A program made the position numbers and the translations under genes. A stretch of DNA of 64,000 nucleotides from Geomonas silvestris (GTDB taxonomy: Bacteria; Desulfobacterota; Desulfuromonadia; Geobacterales; Geobacteraceae). A model generated the notes under the pieces. It made no database searches, had not been told where the DNA came from, and saw only the letters and a list, made by a program, of their open reading frames with translations. The DNA lies in the NCBI RefSeq assembly GCF_014193515.1, contig NZ_BLXX01000002.1:124001-188000 (forward strand). Direction: 5' to 3'. Shown here piece by piece: positions 1 through 9,509 of the stretch (positions are counted from its first letter, which is position 1; each line of letters opens with the position of its first letter).

Positions 1-390
1 AAGGAAATCACCGTGGTGAACCAGGGGAAAAAGAGCGTGAAGCTGGTCCCCGCCACCAAGATCACCCCCAACGAGGTGATCGTCTACACCGTGCACTACG
101 CGAACAAGGGTGACGAGACCGCCACCAACGCGGTGATCGAGGATCCGATCCCCAAGGGGACCGTGTACCTCGCCGACGGCAGCGCGTCCGCCCCCGAGCC
201 GGAGTTCTCCATCGACCACGGCAAGAGCTACAACAAGGCGACCCTCCTGAGCTACGAGATGAAGCTCCCCAGCGGCAAGGCCGAGCGCCGCCAGGCCACC
301 AGCTCCGACTACACCAACATCCGCTGGACCATCAAGGAGATCCCCGCCGGTTCCAGCGGGAAGCTTAAGTTCCGCGTCAAGGTGAAGTAA
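1..390 (+). CDS. C-terminal part of a DUF11-type surface protein (5' end outside window)
   Basis: The reading frame is open from base 1 and ends at a TAA at 388-390, leaving 129 visible residues, so only the C-terminus is seen. The segment has the features of a DUF11 domain: a charged start (VVNQGKKSVKLVPATKI), then EVIVYTVHYANKGDETA, VIEDPIPKGTVYLADGS, and a final beta strand (KLKFRVKVK). DUF11 domains are Ig-like modules of exported surface proteins; exact roles are mostly unknown. It is followed by a clear terminator and two related genes on the same strand, so it is the end of one unit in a surface-protein locus. The GTG at 13 is not a believable start because the frame continues upstream and no ribosome site is visible. 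Confidence 0.8.
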   Translation, partial: KEITVVNQGKKSVKLVPATKITPNEVIVYTVHYANKGDETATNAVIEDPIPKGTVYLADGSASAPEPEFSIDHGKSYNKATLLSYEMKLPSGKAERRQATSSDYTNIRWTIKEIPAGSSGKLKFRVKVK

Positions 391-407
391 CCCGAAAAAG
401 CAGTACC

Positions 408-446
408 CCCGCCGGAACCGGGGCAGCACCGGCCGGCGGGCTTTTT
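408..446 (+). terminator. Rho-independent terminator after the first DUF11 gene
   Basis: CCCGCCGG at 408-415 pairs perfectly with CCGGCGGG at 433-440 and is followed by CTTTTT. It lies 18 bases after the stop codon. The next gene is therefore likely to have its own promoter. Confidence 0.85.
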
Positions 447-519
447 GAGCAGCGACCCTAAGCAGTACCTGCAGCACCTTGCTATGCATTTTTTTCGGCA
501 CTACAAAAAGGAGACAACT

Positions 520-1848
520 GTGAAAAGAATCCTCAACCTCTGCGCTGCCGGCGCACTGGCGCTGGTCGCACTGGCCCCCTGCTCGGCCCACGCGGCGGGG
601 ACCCAGGGATCCGCGGCCAACGCGAAGATCCTCAACGTAGTCACCGTGACCTACTACGACGCCACCGGCAGCAACGTGCACCAGGCGGCCACCTCCACCA
701 GCGTCCTGGTGGCCCTGAAGCCCACCCAGCTTACCGCCACCGTGGTGAACCCGTTCCCCAACGTCGACTCCGGCACCACCACCACCTCGCTCATCGCGCT
801 GACCTCCAACGCGAACGGCCCGGACACCTACAAGGCGACCTGGGCGAGCTCGACCCAGTACCTGGTCACCCCGACCGGCATCACCGGCACCATCCTCACC
901 GACGTAACCGGCGGGAGCTCCACGAGCTACACCTCCGGCGCCGACCTCGCCCTGGGCGCCACCTCGATCGTTTCGGTACAGCCCGCCGCGGGGGGGAGCC
1001 AGGTGATCAACATCCCGGCCGGCTCGCTGAACGGCATCGTCCCCGGGAGCGTCGTGGTGATCAACGATACCTCCTACAAGGTGACCGCCACCAGCGCCGG
1101 CACCCAGGCCGGCTACACCCAGACCGGCGTCTCCACCACCACCGGCACCGCCACCGCCGAGGTGCTGGGCAGCATCACCATCACCACCGACACCCACGGC
1201 TCGAACGTCGCCCCGAGCCTCGCCGGCTCGCTGGCCGGCATGATCGTTGGAGAGCGCAAGTACCTGCAGCTCCAGGACACCGCCGTGGTCTCCTCCAACA
1301 CCAACAACGGCGTGGACACCGTAAGTATCGTGACCGACACCAAGACCGGCGGCTACGCGACCAGCGCCCTCAACGACACGGCCACCTTCTTCTTCGTCTC
1401 GGTCAGCATCGAGAAGACCGTAGCCAACGTGACCTCCCCCGGTGCCAGCGGCGGGAAGCCGGGCGAGGTGCTGGAGTACACGGTAACCGTGCGCAACGCC
1501 TCCTCGGGTAACGCCGGCAAGGTCTCCATCGCCGACGCGGTCCCCAGCTACACCACCCTGGTCTCCGGCCCGGGCGCCTACGGCACCGGCACCGGCAACC
1601 TCACCCCGAGCGCCAGCGACAAGTTCGCCGTGGTAAGCGACGGCACCAACAGCGTCGACATCACCCTGAACCCCAGCGACAGCGAAAGCCAGACGGTTGT
1701 GGTCGGTTACGGCGGCACCCAGAACAACGCCGCGGTCGCCGGAACCCCGATCACCTTCTTCCTCGGGTCCGGCTCCAGCAGCACCCTGGGCGGCACCGTC
1801 GCCGCCTCCAAGACCTACACCATCAAGTACCAGGTGAAGATCAACTAG
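520..1848 (+). CDS. Exported DUF11-domain surface protein
   Basis: The protein has 442 residues. The chosen start is GTG at 520, because AAGGAG at 508-513 sits at the right distance and a standard signal peptide follows (MKRILNLCAAGALALVALAP, cleavage after AHA near residue 25). The frame stays open upstream to 445, but that stretch overlaps the terminator. After the signal comes a segment shared with the next two genes (NAKILNVVTVTYYDATG, then TSVLVAL). A Thr/Gly/Ser-rich middle follows, then a C-terminal DUF11 module (KTVANVTSPG, GKPGEVLEYTVTVRNAS, ADAVPSYTTLVSGPGAYG). It ends in a short beta strand (KYQVKIN), as do its neighbours. Function is unknown. It is probably a cell-surface or outer-membrane-associated Ig-like protein working with the large barrel protein at 3299-9376; that link is an inference from synteny and shared N-terminal motif. 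Confidence 0.85.
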   Translation: MKRILNLCAAGALALVALAPCSAHAAGTQGSAANAKILNVVTVTYYDATGSNVHQAATSTSVLVALKPTQLTATVVNPFPNVDSGTTTTSLIALTSNANGPDTYKATWASSTQYLVTPTGITGTILTDVTGGSSTSYTSGADLALGATSIVSVQPAAGGSQVINIPAGSLNGIVPGSVVVINDTSYKVTATSAGTQAGYTQTGVSTTTGTATAEVLGSITITTDTHGSNVAPSLAGSLAGMIVGERKYLQLQDTAVVSSNTNNGVDTVSIVTDTKTGGYATSALNDTATFFFVSVSIEKTVANVTSPGASGGKPGEVLEYTVTVRNASSGNAGKVSIADAVPSYTTLVSGPGAYGTGTGNLTPSASDKFAVVSDGTNSVDITLNPSDSESQTVVVGYGGTQNNAAVAGTPITFFLGSGSSSTLGGTVAASKTYTIKYQVKIN

Positions 1849-1854
1849 TACCCC

Positions 1855-1909
1855 GGATCGTCCCGCCTCCCGCCGGTACCGCTGCGCCGGCAGGAGGCCC
1901 GGGCGATCC
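1855..1909. other. Long imperfect hairpin between DUF11 genes
   Basis: GGATCG at 1855-1860 pairs with CGATCC at 1904-1909, and the inner parts CCTCC-CGCCGG and CCGGC-A-GGAGG continue the stem with single mismatches. There is no T-run, so it is either an RNA-stability or attenuation structure or a degenerate terminator. Confidence 0.5.
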
Positions 1910-1956
1910 CGGTCTATGGGCACGCTGCCGTGCCGTGGCCCACCTCGACGCACCAC

Positions 1957-2007
1957 GTAGCACCGTAGGACCCGTAACACCGTAGAACCCGCAGCACCGC
2001 AGGACCT
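1957..2007 (+). repeat. Three tandem 17-bp units upstream of a DUF11 gene
   Basis: Units at 1957-1973, 1974-1990 and 1991-2007 read GTAGCACCGTAGGACCC, GTAACACCGTAGAACCC and GCAGCACCGCAGGACCT. They lie 39 bases before the start of the next gene, in its presumed promoter or leader region. No function is assigned. Confidence 0.75.
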
Positions 2008-2045
2008 TTTATTTTTTTATGCAATGCAGTACCAAAGGAGAGCAT

Positions 2046-3281
2046 ATGAAACCGCTGAGAGCAGGGCTTACCCTGCTTTGCCTGGCGGCCCTCGGCCTGG
2101 CCACCCCCTCGGGGAGCGCCTTCGCCAACACGGCTGCCAACACCCAGATCGTCAACTCCGCGAAGCTTACCTACGCGGGGGGGTCCGCCGCGGCGACCGT
2201 CGTGGTCTCCGTCGCGCTGGTCCCCTCGACCCCCAACGTCAACATCACCTACGGCAACGCCGCCTACACCGGCCCGAACACCCCGGCCATCGCCACCTCG
2301 GTGACCATCACCGCCACCGCCAACGGTCCGGCGAGCTACACGGTCACCCCGGCGGTGGGAGCCACCTCTAACGTCGCCGCCGCGAGCCCGGCCTCGGTGA
2401 ACGCCCCGACCCCCAGCGTGACCGTGGGGGCGAGCGTCACCACCGGCACGAGCGGCACCACCTTCGTCACCGTACCCGCCGGCATCGCCTCGGGAAGCGG
2501 CAGCGCGGTGAACGGTATCGGCACCTCCTCCACCATCATCTTCACGGTGAACGGGACGAGCTACACCCGCCAGGTAACCGGCACCGCCGACAACGGCAAC
2601 GGCACCTTCACCATCAACTGGGCGACCCCGATCCCGGCAGCCGACGTGCCGCAGGCCGGCGTCCTGGTAGCCGAGCAGAAGAGCGTGCCGGTGAACGTCC
2701 TCCCCGGTAGCGTGCTCGCCCCGGGGACCAACATCACCGTGATGGTCTCGGCCACCGTGAGCACCCCGGGCGCCGGCGACAAGACCGTAACGACCGCCAC
2801 CCCGAACACCTGGACCACCCCCTCGCCCAACGTCTCGCTCGTGAAGTACGTGCGCAACGTGACTACCGGGGTCGCAGGGACCGGCGCCTACAGCGCCACC
2901 ATCAACACCAAGACCAGCAGCTACTACACCGCGGGAGTAACCGGGAAGCCGGGCGACGTCCTCGAGTACCTGATCGTCGCGAGCAACACCGGCTCGACCG
3001 ACCTCAACTCGAGCGCCATCTCGGACCTGGTCCCGACCGCCTACGTGAACCTGGTCAGCGCCCCGGGCCCCTACGGCGGCAACGAGGTCTTCTACATCGA
3101 CCCGAGCAACACCGGCGTCAGCATCTCCGCCGCAGCGCTCGGCGCCAACCAGGCGAGCTGGGTTCCGGCCAACAACCCGAACCTGGTGGTCAACGTCGGC
3201 ACCGGTGCCAGCAACACGGCAGCGGGGGCGATCCCGGCTCAAAAGAGCGTGTCCATCGCCTACCAGGTCACCATCAAGTAG
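2046..3281 (+). CDS. Exported DUF11-domain surface protein (paralogue of the preceding gene)
   Basis: The protein has 411 residues. The start is ATG at 2046 with AAAGGAG ten bases upstream; the earlier in-frame ATG at 2019 has no ribosome site. A signal peptide (MKPLRAGLTLLCLAALGLAT, cleavage near SAFANT) is followed by the family motif TQIVNSAKLTYAGG and VVVSVALVPS. A long Thr/Ala/Gly-rich beta-type region leads to a C-terminal DUF11 module with GKPGDVLEYLIVASNTGS, SDLVPTAYVNLVSAPGPYG and the terminal strand AYQVTIK. The motif LVSxPGxYG is shared with the gene at 520-1848, so the two are paralogues by tandem duplication. The stop lies 17 bases before the start of the large barrel gene, so the two may be co-transcribed. 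No biochemical role can be assigned. Confidence 0.85.
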   Translation: MKPLRAGLTLLCLAALGLATPSGSAFANTAANTQIVNSAKLTYAGGSAAATVVVSVALVPSTPNVNITYGNAAYTGPNTPAIATSVTITATANGPASYTVTPAVGATSNVAAASPASVNAPTPSVTVGASVTTGTSGTTFVTVPAGIASGSGSAVNGIGTSSTIIFTVNGTSYTRQVTGTADNGNGTFTINWATPIPAADVPQAGVLVAEQKSVPVNVLPGSVLAPGTNITVMVSATVSTPGAGDKTVTTATPNTWTTPSPNVSLVKYVRNVTTGVAGTGAYSATINTKTSSYYTAGVTGKPGDVLEYLIVASNTGSTDLNSSAISDLVPTAYVNLVSAPGPYGGNEVFYIDPSNTGVSISAAALGANQASWVPANNPNLVVNVGTGASNTAAGAIPAQKSVSIAYQVTIK

Positions 3282-3298
3282 GCAGGCCGCTCGCGTAG

Positions 3299-6200
3299 AT
3301 GACCGTCGCCACGTTTCTTAAGCTCTCCCGAAGGCTCCCCGGCTCCAGGGCCGGGGAGCCCGAGGAGTGCCCGGCGCGCGCCGCATGCGCTCCGGGCTCC
3401 ACGGCCCCCGTGCGCCGTGTAGGGAGAGTTGCGTCCGCGGCGCGTCAGGCCTTCCTTTTCCTGGCAGCGTGCCTCTTCTTCCTGCTGCCGGCCTCCCCCG
3501 CGGGGGCCTCGGTGCAGGGGGACCTGATCGTGAACCGTGCAAGCCTCGAGGTGGAAGGGGTCACCCAGGCCACCAGCTCGGTCACCGTCTCGGTGGTCCA
3601 GCGCACCAGTTCCACCATAGAGTTCCTGAAGTACGCCGCGCCGCTTGCCGACGGGAGCCTGATCCCCGGGGCCGCGCCGGTGAACGTCGACACCAGCCAC
3701 TACCGCACCGGGAGCTCCAGCTCCTCCCCGTTCGCGGCGCTCCCTGCCCCGACCCCGTTGGGCGCCGGCGCGCCCCTGTCGCTTTTAAGCCCGCTGCCGC
3801 TCATCGCCGCCACCGCCTACCACGCCGGCGAGCCGGTCTTCATCCGGGTCACCGACCTCGACCAGAACCTGGACCACGGCGTGCGCGAGACCATCACCAC
3901 AACCATCGTGAACACCGCGACCGGCGAAACCGAGGTGCTCAGGCTCACCGAGACCGGCCCGGACACCGGGGTCTTCGTGGGGTATATCCCCTCCCAGGAC
4001 GGCAGCGGCGCAAGCTCCACCGGCTCCTACAACGGGGTGATCCCGGTCACCCAGGGGAACCCGCTCACCGCGCACTACGTGGACCAGGTGGACAGCTCCG
4101 ACTCCTCCACCACCTCGGTCATCGTCGACCCGCTCGGTATCGTCTTCAACAGCTCAACCGGTGCCCCCATCGACGGGGCCACCGTGACCCTGTGGGACGT
4201 GGCCCGCAACCGTGCCGCCACCGTCTTCGGCGACAACGGGGTGAGCAGCTTCCCCTCCACCGTGGTCACCGGCTCGGTCCCCAAGGACTCCACCGGCCGG
4301 GCCTACGCCTTCCCGCCGGGCGGCTTCCGCTTCCCGTTCATCGAGCCGGGGACCTACCAGCTGCGGGTCGTTCCCCCCGCCAGCTTGAGCGTCCCCTCGG
4401 CGACGAGCGACGCGGCACTCGCCCAGCTCTCCGGCGGGCCGTTCCTGATCGCCACCGGCTCGCGCGGCGAGACCTTCACCGTGAACCCGGGGCCCGCGCT
4501 CAGGATCGACATCCCGGCCGACCCGGTCTCCGGGAGGCTCTGGCTGCAGAAGGCCGCCACCAAGTCCCAGGTCTCGGCGGGGGATTTCCTCCCCTACCAG
4601 ATCAACGTCCAGAATAACGACCAGACGCTTCCGGCGAGCGCCATCGAGGTGACCGACCGCCTGCCGCTCGGCTTCCGCTACCGTAAGGGTTCAACGAAGT
4701 TAAACGGCCTCTCCCTTGCCGACCCGACCACCTCGGCGGACGGGCGCACCCTGGTCTTCGCCGTGGGCGACCTGGCCCCCAAAGGGACCGCGAGCCTATC
4801 CTACGTGGTCGAGGTCTCCGCAGGCGCCAGGCTCGGAACCGCCAACAACACCGCCGTCGCGCAGAGCGCCGGGGTGAGCTCGAACACGGCGACCGCGCAG
4901 GTCGAGGTCCGCTCCGACTTTTTGACCAGCCGCAGCCTGATCCTCGGCCGGGTCTACGCCGGGAGCTGCTCCGAAGAGGCACAAGGCGCCGAGCAGGGGG
5001 TCGCCGGGGTGCGCATCTACCTCGAGGACGGCAGCTTCGTGGACACCGACAGGAAGGGGATGTTCCACTTCGAAGGGGTGACCCCGACCCCCCACGTGGT
5101 GCAGCTCGACCTCGACTCGCTCCCCGCAGGTTACGTGGCGCTCCCCTGCGAGGCGAACAGCCGCTTCGCCGGCCGCGCCTACTCGCAGTTCGTCGAACCG
5201 CAGGGGGGAACCCTGTGGCGGACCGACTTCCACGTCGCGAAAAAGAACGAGCGCGCCGCAGCCGGCGAGCACCTCCCCCCTGCCCCGCTCACCCCCGTCG
5301 AGGGTGCCGGCGGCGCCGACGGAGTCCGGGGTGCCGGCAGCGCGACCGAGACCGGCGACCAGCCCGGCTCCCAGGGCTCGTCGCACAGCTCACTGGGGAG
5401 CGTGCACCTCGACCTCTCCTCGACCCTCAAGGACGCTGCCGTCGAATACCTGGTGCGCATCTGGGGACCGGCAGGGGAACTCAAGAACCGCCGTCTCACC
5501 CTCACCCTGCCGCCGGGAGCCACCTACCTCACCGGCTCGAGCGAGCTCGACGGGGTAAAAGCGGGCGACCCGGCCCTGGACGGCCAGGAGATAAGCTTCC
5601 CGCTGGGGGACTCCCGTGAAGAGTGGGTGAAGCTGGTCCGGCTGCGCGCCGAGATCAAAGGCGCCGGTACCGGCGACCTCCTGACCCGCGCCAGGCTCTC
5701 CTTCGAGACCCAGGGGGGGAGCCAGTCCACCCCCGATGCGGAGAACGTGCTGCGCCGGGTGAGCGAGGCGGGGCGCCAGGCGATCCCTGACCTGGTGCTG
5801 CACCCGCACTTCCCGACCTTCGGGGCCGAGTTGAGCGACGAGGACCGCGCCCGTCTGGACGAGCTCGCCCTGCTCCTTTCGGTGCTCGACATCGAAAAGA
5901 TCAGCGTGACCGGCCATACCGACAACGTGCGCATCGCGCCCAGAAGCCGGGAGATCTTCCGGGACAACAAGGCGCTCTCCCTGGGGCGCGCCTCCAGCGT
6001 CGGGCGCTACCTGATCCAGAAGCTGCACCTCCCCCCGGCGAAGCTCGAGCTCTTCGGCTTCGGCGAGACCCGGCCGGTGGCGAGCAACCTCTCCGCCGAG
6101 GGGCGTGCCGAGAACCGCAGGGTCGAGATCCGGGTGCAGGCGGGGCGCCTGTTCAAGAAGGAGCGCCTGGAGCTCGCCAAGGAGCGCGGCTCCCAGGACC

Positions 6201-9200
6201 TGGCACTGGTCCAGCCGCTCGTAGCCCCCAAGGCCGAGCCGGCTCCCGTACCGGCACCCGCCCGCGCCCAAGCCGCCGAGGCGACTCCGGAGAAGGATCG
6301 TGAGGGGGCCGAAGCGGGCCCGAAAATCAAGGAGGAGCCGGGGATCCTGAGCCCGGCAGCAGGAAGCGTCCTGATCCACCCGATCAACGGGGTCCGGGTC
6401 TGCCTGGTGGCGAGCCTCACCCCGCGCCTGCTGCTGGACGGCAAGGAGGTCTCCGCGGAGCGCATCGGCTTCACCATGAAGGACCCGCAGACCGGCAAGG
6501 CGATGTACAGCTACATCGGCGTCGACTTCGGGGGGGCCGGCGAGCACACCCTGACCATCGAGGGGGTCGATCCCTTCGGCAACCCGCGCTTCAGCAAGAG
6601 CGCCAAGGTGACCCGCTCCGGCGAGGTGGTCGGGATGAGGCTGCTCGACAACCGCGGCAACGTGGCCGACGGCAAGACCCCGGTGCGCCTGAAGCTGGAA
6701 CTTCTGGACGGCGCCGGGCACCGGATCCCCGCGGCCGCCGACCTGGAGATCCTGGAAGGGGAACTCAAACCGTACCGCGCCGAGGGGGAAAAGCTCGAGG
6801 CGAAGAACGGCAAGTTCGAAAAGGTCCACCTGGACGCCCAGGGGAACGCCCTGTTCCAGCCCATCACGAAGACCGGCCTGTACCGCCTGGTGCTGGGGAT
6901 CAACGGGGTGCGGCTCGAGGCGGAGACCTACCTGAAGCCGGTGATGCGTGACTGGATCCTGGTCGGTATCGCGGACGGCACCGTGGGGTACCACACCATC
7001 GCCGGGCACATGGAGAGCGTGAAGGACGCCGGCATCGACGACAAGTTCTACGACCAGGAGCGCGTGGCGTTCTTCGCCAAGGGGACCGTGAAGGGGGAGT
7101 GGCTGGTGACCGCCGCCTACGACTCCGCGAAGAGCCGCGGCGCCACCGGGAACGGCCTGTTCCAGAGCATCGACCCGAACACCTACTACACCCTCTACGG
7201 CGACGCGAGCCAGCAGCAGTACGACGCGGCAAGCACGAGGAAGCTCTACCTGAAGATCGAGCGCGACCAGTTCTACGCCCTCTTCGGCGACTTCGACACC
7301 GGGCTTACCGTGACCGAGCTCTCCCGCTACAGCAGGCGCCTGAACGGGGTGAAGACCGAGTACAACGGCAAGAACTTCGAGGTGAGCGCCTTCGGGAGCC
7401 AGACCGGGCAGTCCTACGTGAAGGACGAGATCCAGGGTGACGGCACCTCGGGGCTCTACCACCTCACCCGCAAGGGGATCGTGATCAACTCGGACAAGGT
7501 GCGCATCGAGGTGCGGGACCGCTTCCGCTCCGAGGTGCTCATCTCCAGCCGGCAGCTCTCCCGCTTCGCCGACTACTCGATCGACTACGATTCGGGGACC
7601 CTGCTCTTCAAGGAGCCGATCTACAGCCGCGACGACCAGTTCAACCCGATCTTCATCGTGGCCGAGTACGAGACCAACGACGCGAGCTCCAAGGCGATCA
7701 CCGCCGGCGGGCGCGCCGGGGTGAAGCTTCTGAACGACCGGGTCAAGGCCGGGGTCTCCTTCATCCACGAAGGGCAGGTAAGCGGCCGCGGCGATGCCGT
7801 CGGCTTCGACACCACCGTGAAGCTCACCCCGCAGACCACCGTGAAGGCGGAAGTAGCGCACACCGAGACCAACTTCGGCACCTCGACCAGCGGCAACGCC
7901 TACCTGGCCGAGCTGGCGCAGCGCACCGGCAAGCTGGACTCCCGGGTCTACTACCGCGAGATCGAGACCGGCTTCGGCCTGGGGCAGCAGCAGGGGAGCG
8001 AGGTGGGGACCCGCAAGTTCGGGGTCGACGCCGGCTACAAGCTGACCGACACCATCTCGGGGAGCGCCCAGGCGAACCGGCAGTACAACCTCGCGACCGG
8101 GGCGACCTCCGAGCTCGCCGAAGGAAAGCTGAACTACCAGGGGGCGAACTACGGCGCCAGCGTCGGGCTGCGCCACGCCAGCGACCACCTGGGGGACGGC
8201 AGCACCCAGGATTCCGAGCAGCTGAGCCTGGGGGCCTCCTACCTGACGCTCAACAAGCGGCTCACCCTGCGGGCGAACCGCGACCAGTCCATCGCGGGGA
8301 ACAACAACGCGAGCTACCCGACCCGCACCGCGCTGGGCGCCGAATACAAGCTCACCGAACGGGCGAGCGTCTTCGCCCAGCAGGAGTTCACCGAGGGGAA
8401 CAACGAGCGCAGCAACGCGACCCGCGGCGGGGTGAAGCTCTCCCCCTGGGAGGGGAGTTCGGTGAACAGCTCGCTGGAGCGCAACCTCTCGGAGAGCGCC
8501 GACCGGGTCTTCGCCCTCTTCGGGATCAAGCAGACCCTGAAGCTGACCGAGCGCTGGAGCATGGACGCCGGCCTGGAGCGCAGCCAGACCCTGAGAAACG
8601 CCTACCGCTTCAACCTGAACACCCCGCCGGTCTCCGGCAGCAGCGAGGACTTCACCGCGGTCTCTTTGGGGGCCGAATACCGGGAGAGCCTCTGGACCTG
8701 GAACGGCCGGGTGGAGATGCGCACCGCGGCGTCGCAGGACAAGTGGGGGGTGGTGAGCTCGGTGCTGGGCGAGGTGCGCGAGGGGATAGGCGCCTCGGCC
8801 CGCCTGCAGCTCTTCGATACCATCGGCTCCGGCCAGCGCACCCTGAGCGGCGACCTGCGCTTCGGCCTGGTCTACCGCCCCTTCACCACCCGCTGGATCG
8901 TCCTGGACCGCCTGGACTTCCTGGTGGACCGCGCAACCGGCGGGAGCGGCTCCACGGACAACCGCCGCGTCATGAACAACCTGAGCCTCAACTACAAGCC
9001 GGGCCGCAAGCTGCAGCTCTCTCTGCAGTACGGCGCCAAGTACGTCCTGGAGAGCATCGACGGCGCCGACTACAGCGGGTTCACCGACCTCATGGGGTTC
9101 GAGGGGCGCTACGACATCACCAAGAAGTGGGACCTGGGGGCCCGGGGAACCCTGCTGCACGGCTGGGAGAGCCGGCAGCTCGCCTCAAGCGCCGGGCTCT

Positions 9201-9376
9201 CGGTGGGGTACAACCTGGTGGAGAACGCCTGGCTGAGCCTCGGGTACAACTTCACCGGCTTCACCGACAAGGACTTCTCCCAGGCCGACTACACCGCCCA
9301 GGGCCCCTACCTCCGCTTCCGCTTCAAGTTCGACCAGAACTCGGTGAAGGACGCGGTGAAGTGGCTGAACCAGTAA
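3299..9376 (+). CDS. Giant outer-membrane protein: DUF11 + SdrD/Cna-B-like + OmpA peptidoglycan-binding + C-terminal beta-barrel
   Basis: The protein has 2025 residues. The start at ATG 3299 has no clear ribosome site, and translation could begin further in, nearer the signal peptide (AFLFLAACLFFLLPASPAGA, about residues 51-71). Domains seen: the family N-terminal motif (LIVNRASLEVEG); a DUF11 module at about 410-525 (SAGDFLPYQINVQNN, VTDRLPLGFRY); a Cna-B/SdrD-like module at about 545-612 (GVAGVRIYLEDGSFVDTDRKG); and an OmpA-like domain at about 840-955 with TGHTDN, NKALSLGRA and AENRRVEIRV, the usual diaminopimelate-binding positions. A Pro/Ala/Glu-rich linker and Ig-like modules follow. 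From about residue 1215 comes a long series of alternating strands ending in YLRFRFKFDQ, typical of an outer-membrane barrel. Its motif SIDYDSGTLLFKEPIYSRDD occurs in related barrel proteins. It probably anchors the outer membrane to peptidoglycan and exposes the Ig-like stalk. Export of the neighbouring DUF11 proteins is a possible role but is unproven. Confidence 0.85.
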   Translation: MTVATFLKLSRRLPGSRAGEPEECPARAACAPGSTAPVRRVGRVASAARQAFLFLAACLFFLLPASPAGASVQGDLIVNRASLEVEGVTQATSSVTVSVVQRTSSTIEFLKYAAPLADGSLIPGAAPVNVDTSHYRTGSSSSSPFAALPAPTPLGAGAPLSLLSPLPLIAATAYHAGEPVFIRVTDLDQNLDHGVRETITTTIVNTATGETEVLRLTETGPDTGVFVGYIPSQDGSGASSTGSYNGVIPVTQGNPLTAHYVDQVDSSDSSTTSVIVDPLGIVFNSSTGAPIDGATVTLWDVARNRAATVFGDNGVSSFPSTVVTGSVPKDSTGRAYAFPPGGFRFPFIEPGTYQLRVVPPASLSVPSATSDAALAQLSGGPFLIATGSRGETFTVNPGPALRIDIPADPVSGRLWLQKAATKSQVSAGDFLPYQINVQNNDQTLPASAIEVTDRLPLGFRYRKGSTKLNGLSLADPTTSADGRTLVFAVGDLAPKGTASLSYVVEVSAGARLGTANNTAVAQSAGVSSNTATAQVEVRSDFLTSRSLILGRVYAGSCSEEAQGAEQGVAGVRIYLEDGSFVDTDRKGMFHFEGVTPTPHVVQLDLDSLPAGYVALPCEANSRFAGRAYSQFVEPQGGTLWRTDFHVAKKNERAAAGEHLPPAPLTPVEGAGGADGVRGAGSATETGDQPGSQGSSHSSLGSVHLDLSSTLKDAAVEYLVRIWGPAGELKNRRLTLTLPPGATYLTGSSELDGVKAGDPALDGQEISFPLGDSREEWVKLVRLRAEIKGAGTGDLLTRARLSFETQGGSQSTPDAENVLRRVSEAGRQAIPDLVLHPHFPTFGAELSDEDRARLDELALLLSVLDIEKISVTGHTDNVRIAPRSREIFRDNKALSLGRASSVGRYLIQKLHLPPAKLELFGFGETRPVASNLSAEGRAENRRVEIRVQAGRLFKKERLELAKERGSQDLALVQPLVAPKAEPAPVPAPARAQAAEATPEKDREGAEAGPKIKEEPGILSPAAGSVLIHPINGVRVCLVASLTPRLLLDGKEVSAERIGFTMKDPQTGKAMYSYIGVDFGGAGEHTLTIEGVDPFGNPRFSKSAKVTRSGEVVGMRLLDNRGNVADGKTPVRLKLELLDGAGHRIPAAADLEILEGELKPYRAEGEKLEAKNGKFEKVHLDAQGNALFQPITKTGLYRLVLGINGVRLEAETYLKPVMRDWILVGIADGTVGYHTIAGHMESVKDAGIDDKFYDQERVAFFAKGTVKGEWLVTAAYDSAKSRGATGNGLFQSIDPNTYYTLYGDASQQQYDAASTRKLYLKIERDQFYALFGDFDTGLTVTELSRYSRRLNGVKTEYNGKNFEVSAFGSQTGQSYVKDEIQGDGTSGLYHLTRKGIVINSDKVRIEVRDRFRSEVLISSRQLSRFADYSIDYDSGTLLFKEPIYSRDDQFNPIFIVAEYETNDASSKAITAGGRAGVKLLNDRVKAGVSFIHEGQVSGRGDAVGFDTTVKLTPQTTVKAEVAHTETNFGTSTSGNAYLAELAQRTGKLDSRVYYREIETGFGLGQQQGSEVGTRKFGVDAGYKLTDTISGSAQANRQYNLATGATSELAEGKLNYQGANYGASVGLRHASDHLGDGSTQDSEQLSLGASYLTLNKRLTLRANRDQSIAGNNNASYPTRTALGAEYKLTERASVFAQQEFTEGNNERSNATRGGVKLSPWEGSSVNSSLERNLSESADRVFALFGIKQTLKLTERWSMDAGLERSQTLRNAYRFNLNTPPVSGSSEDFTAVSLGAEYRESLWTWNGRVEMRTAASQDKWGVVSSVLGEVREGIGASARLQLFDTIGSGQRTLSGDLRFGLVYRPFTTRWIVLDRLDFLVDRATGGSGSTDNRRVMNNLSLNYKPGRKLQLSLQYGAKYVLESIDGADYSGFTDLMGFEGRYDITKKWDLGARGTLLHGWESRQLASSAGLSVGYNLVENAWLSLGYNFTGFTDKDFSQADYTAQGPYLRFRFKFDQNSVKDAVKWLNQ

Positions 9377-9509
9377 CGGGAAGCCCGCCGTAGCTGAGAG
9401 GCCCGGCGGAAGGGAGAGCTGCAGATCCCTTATCTGCCTTATCAGTCCCATCGGTCCGACCAGGATCGGTCCCATAACAAAAGGCTTAAACGAAATTTCC
9501 GGGGTACAG

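Noticed and set aside
1914-3242. Minus-strand frame of 442 codons opposite the second complete DUF11 gene
   Set aside because: Gly/Arg/Val/Asp-rich low-complexity translation and no ribosome site; the plus strand has a signal peptide and DUF11 domain.
5390-9160. Minus-strand open frame of 1256 codons opposite the OmpA/barrel gene
   Set aside because: It is Val/Gly/Leu/Ala/Arg-biased without domains and mirrors the codon bias of the plus-strand gene; it has no ribosome site. A high-GC shadow.
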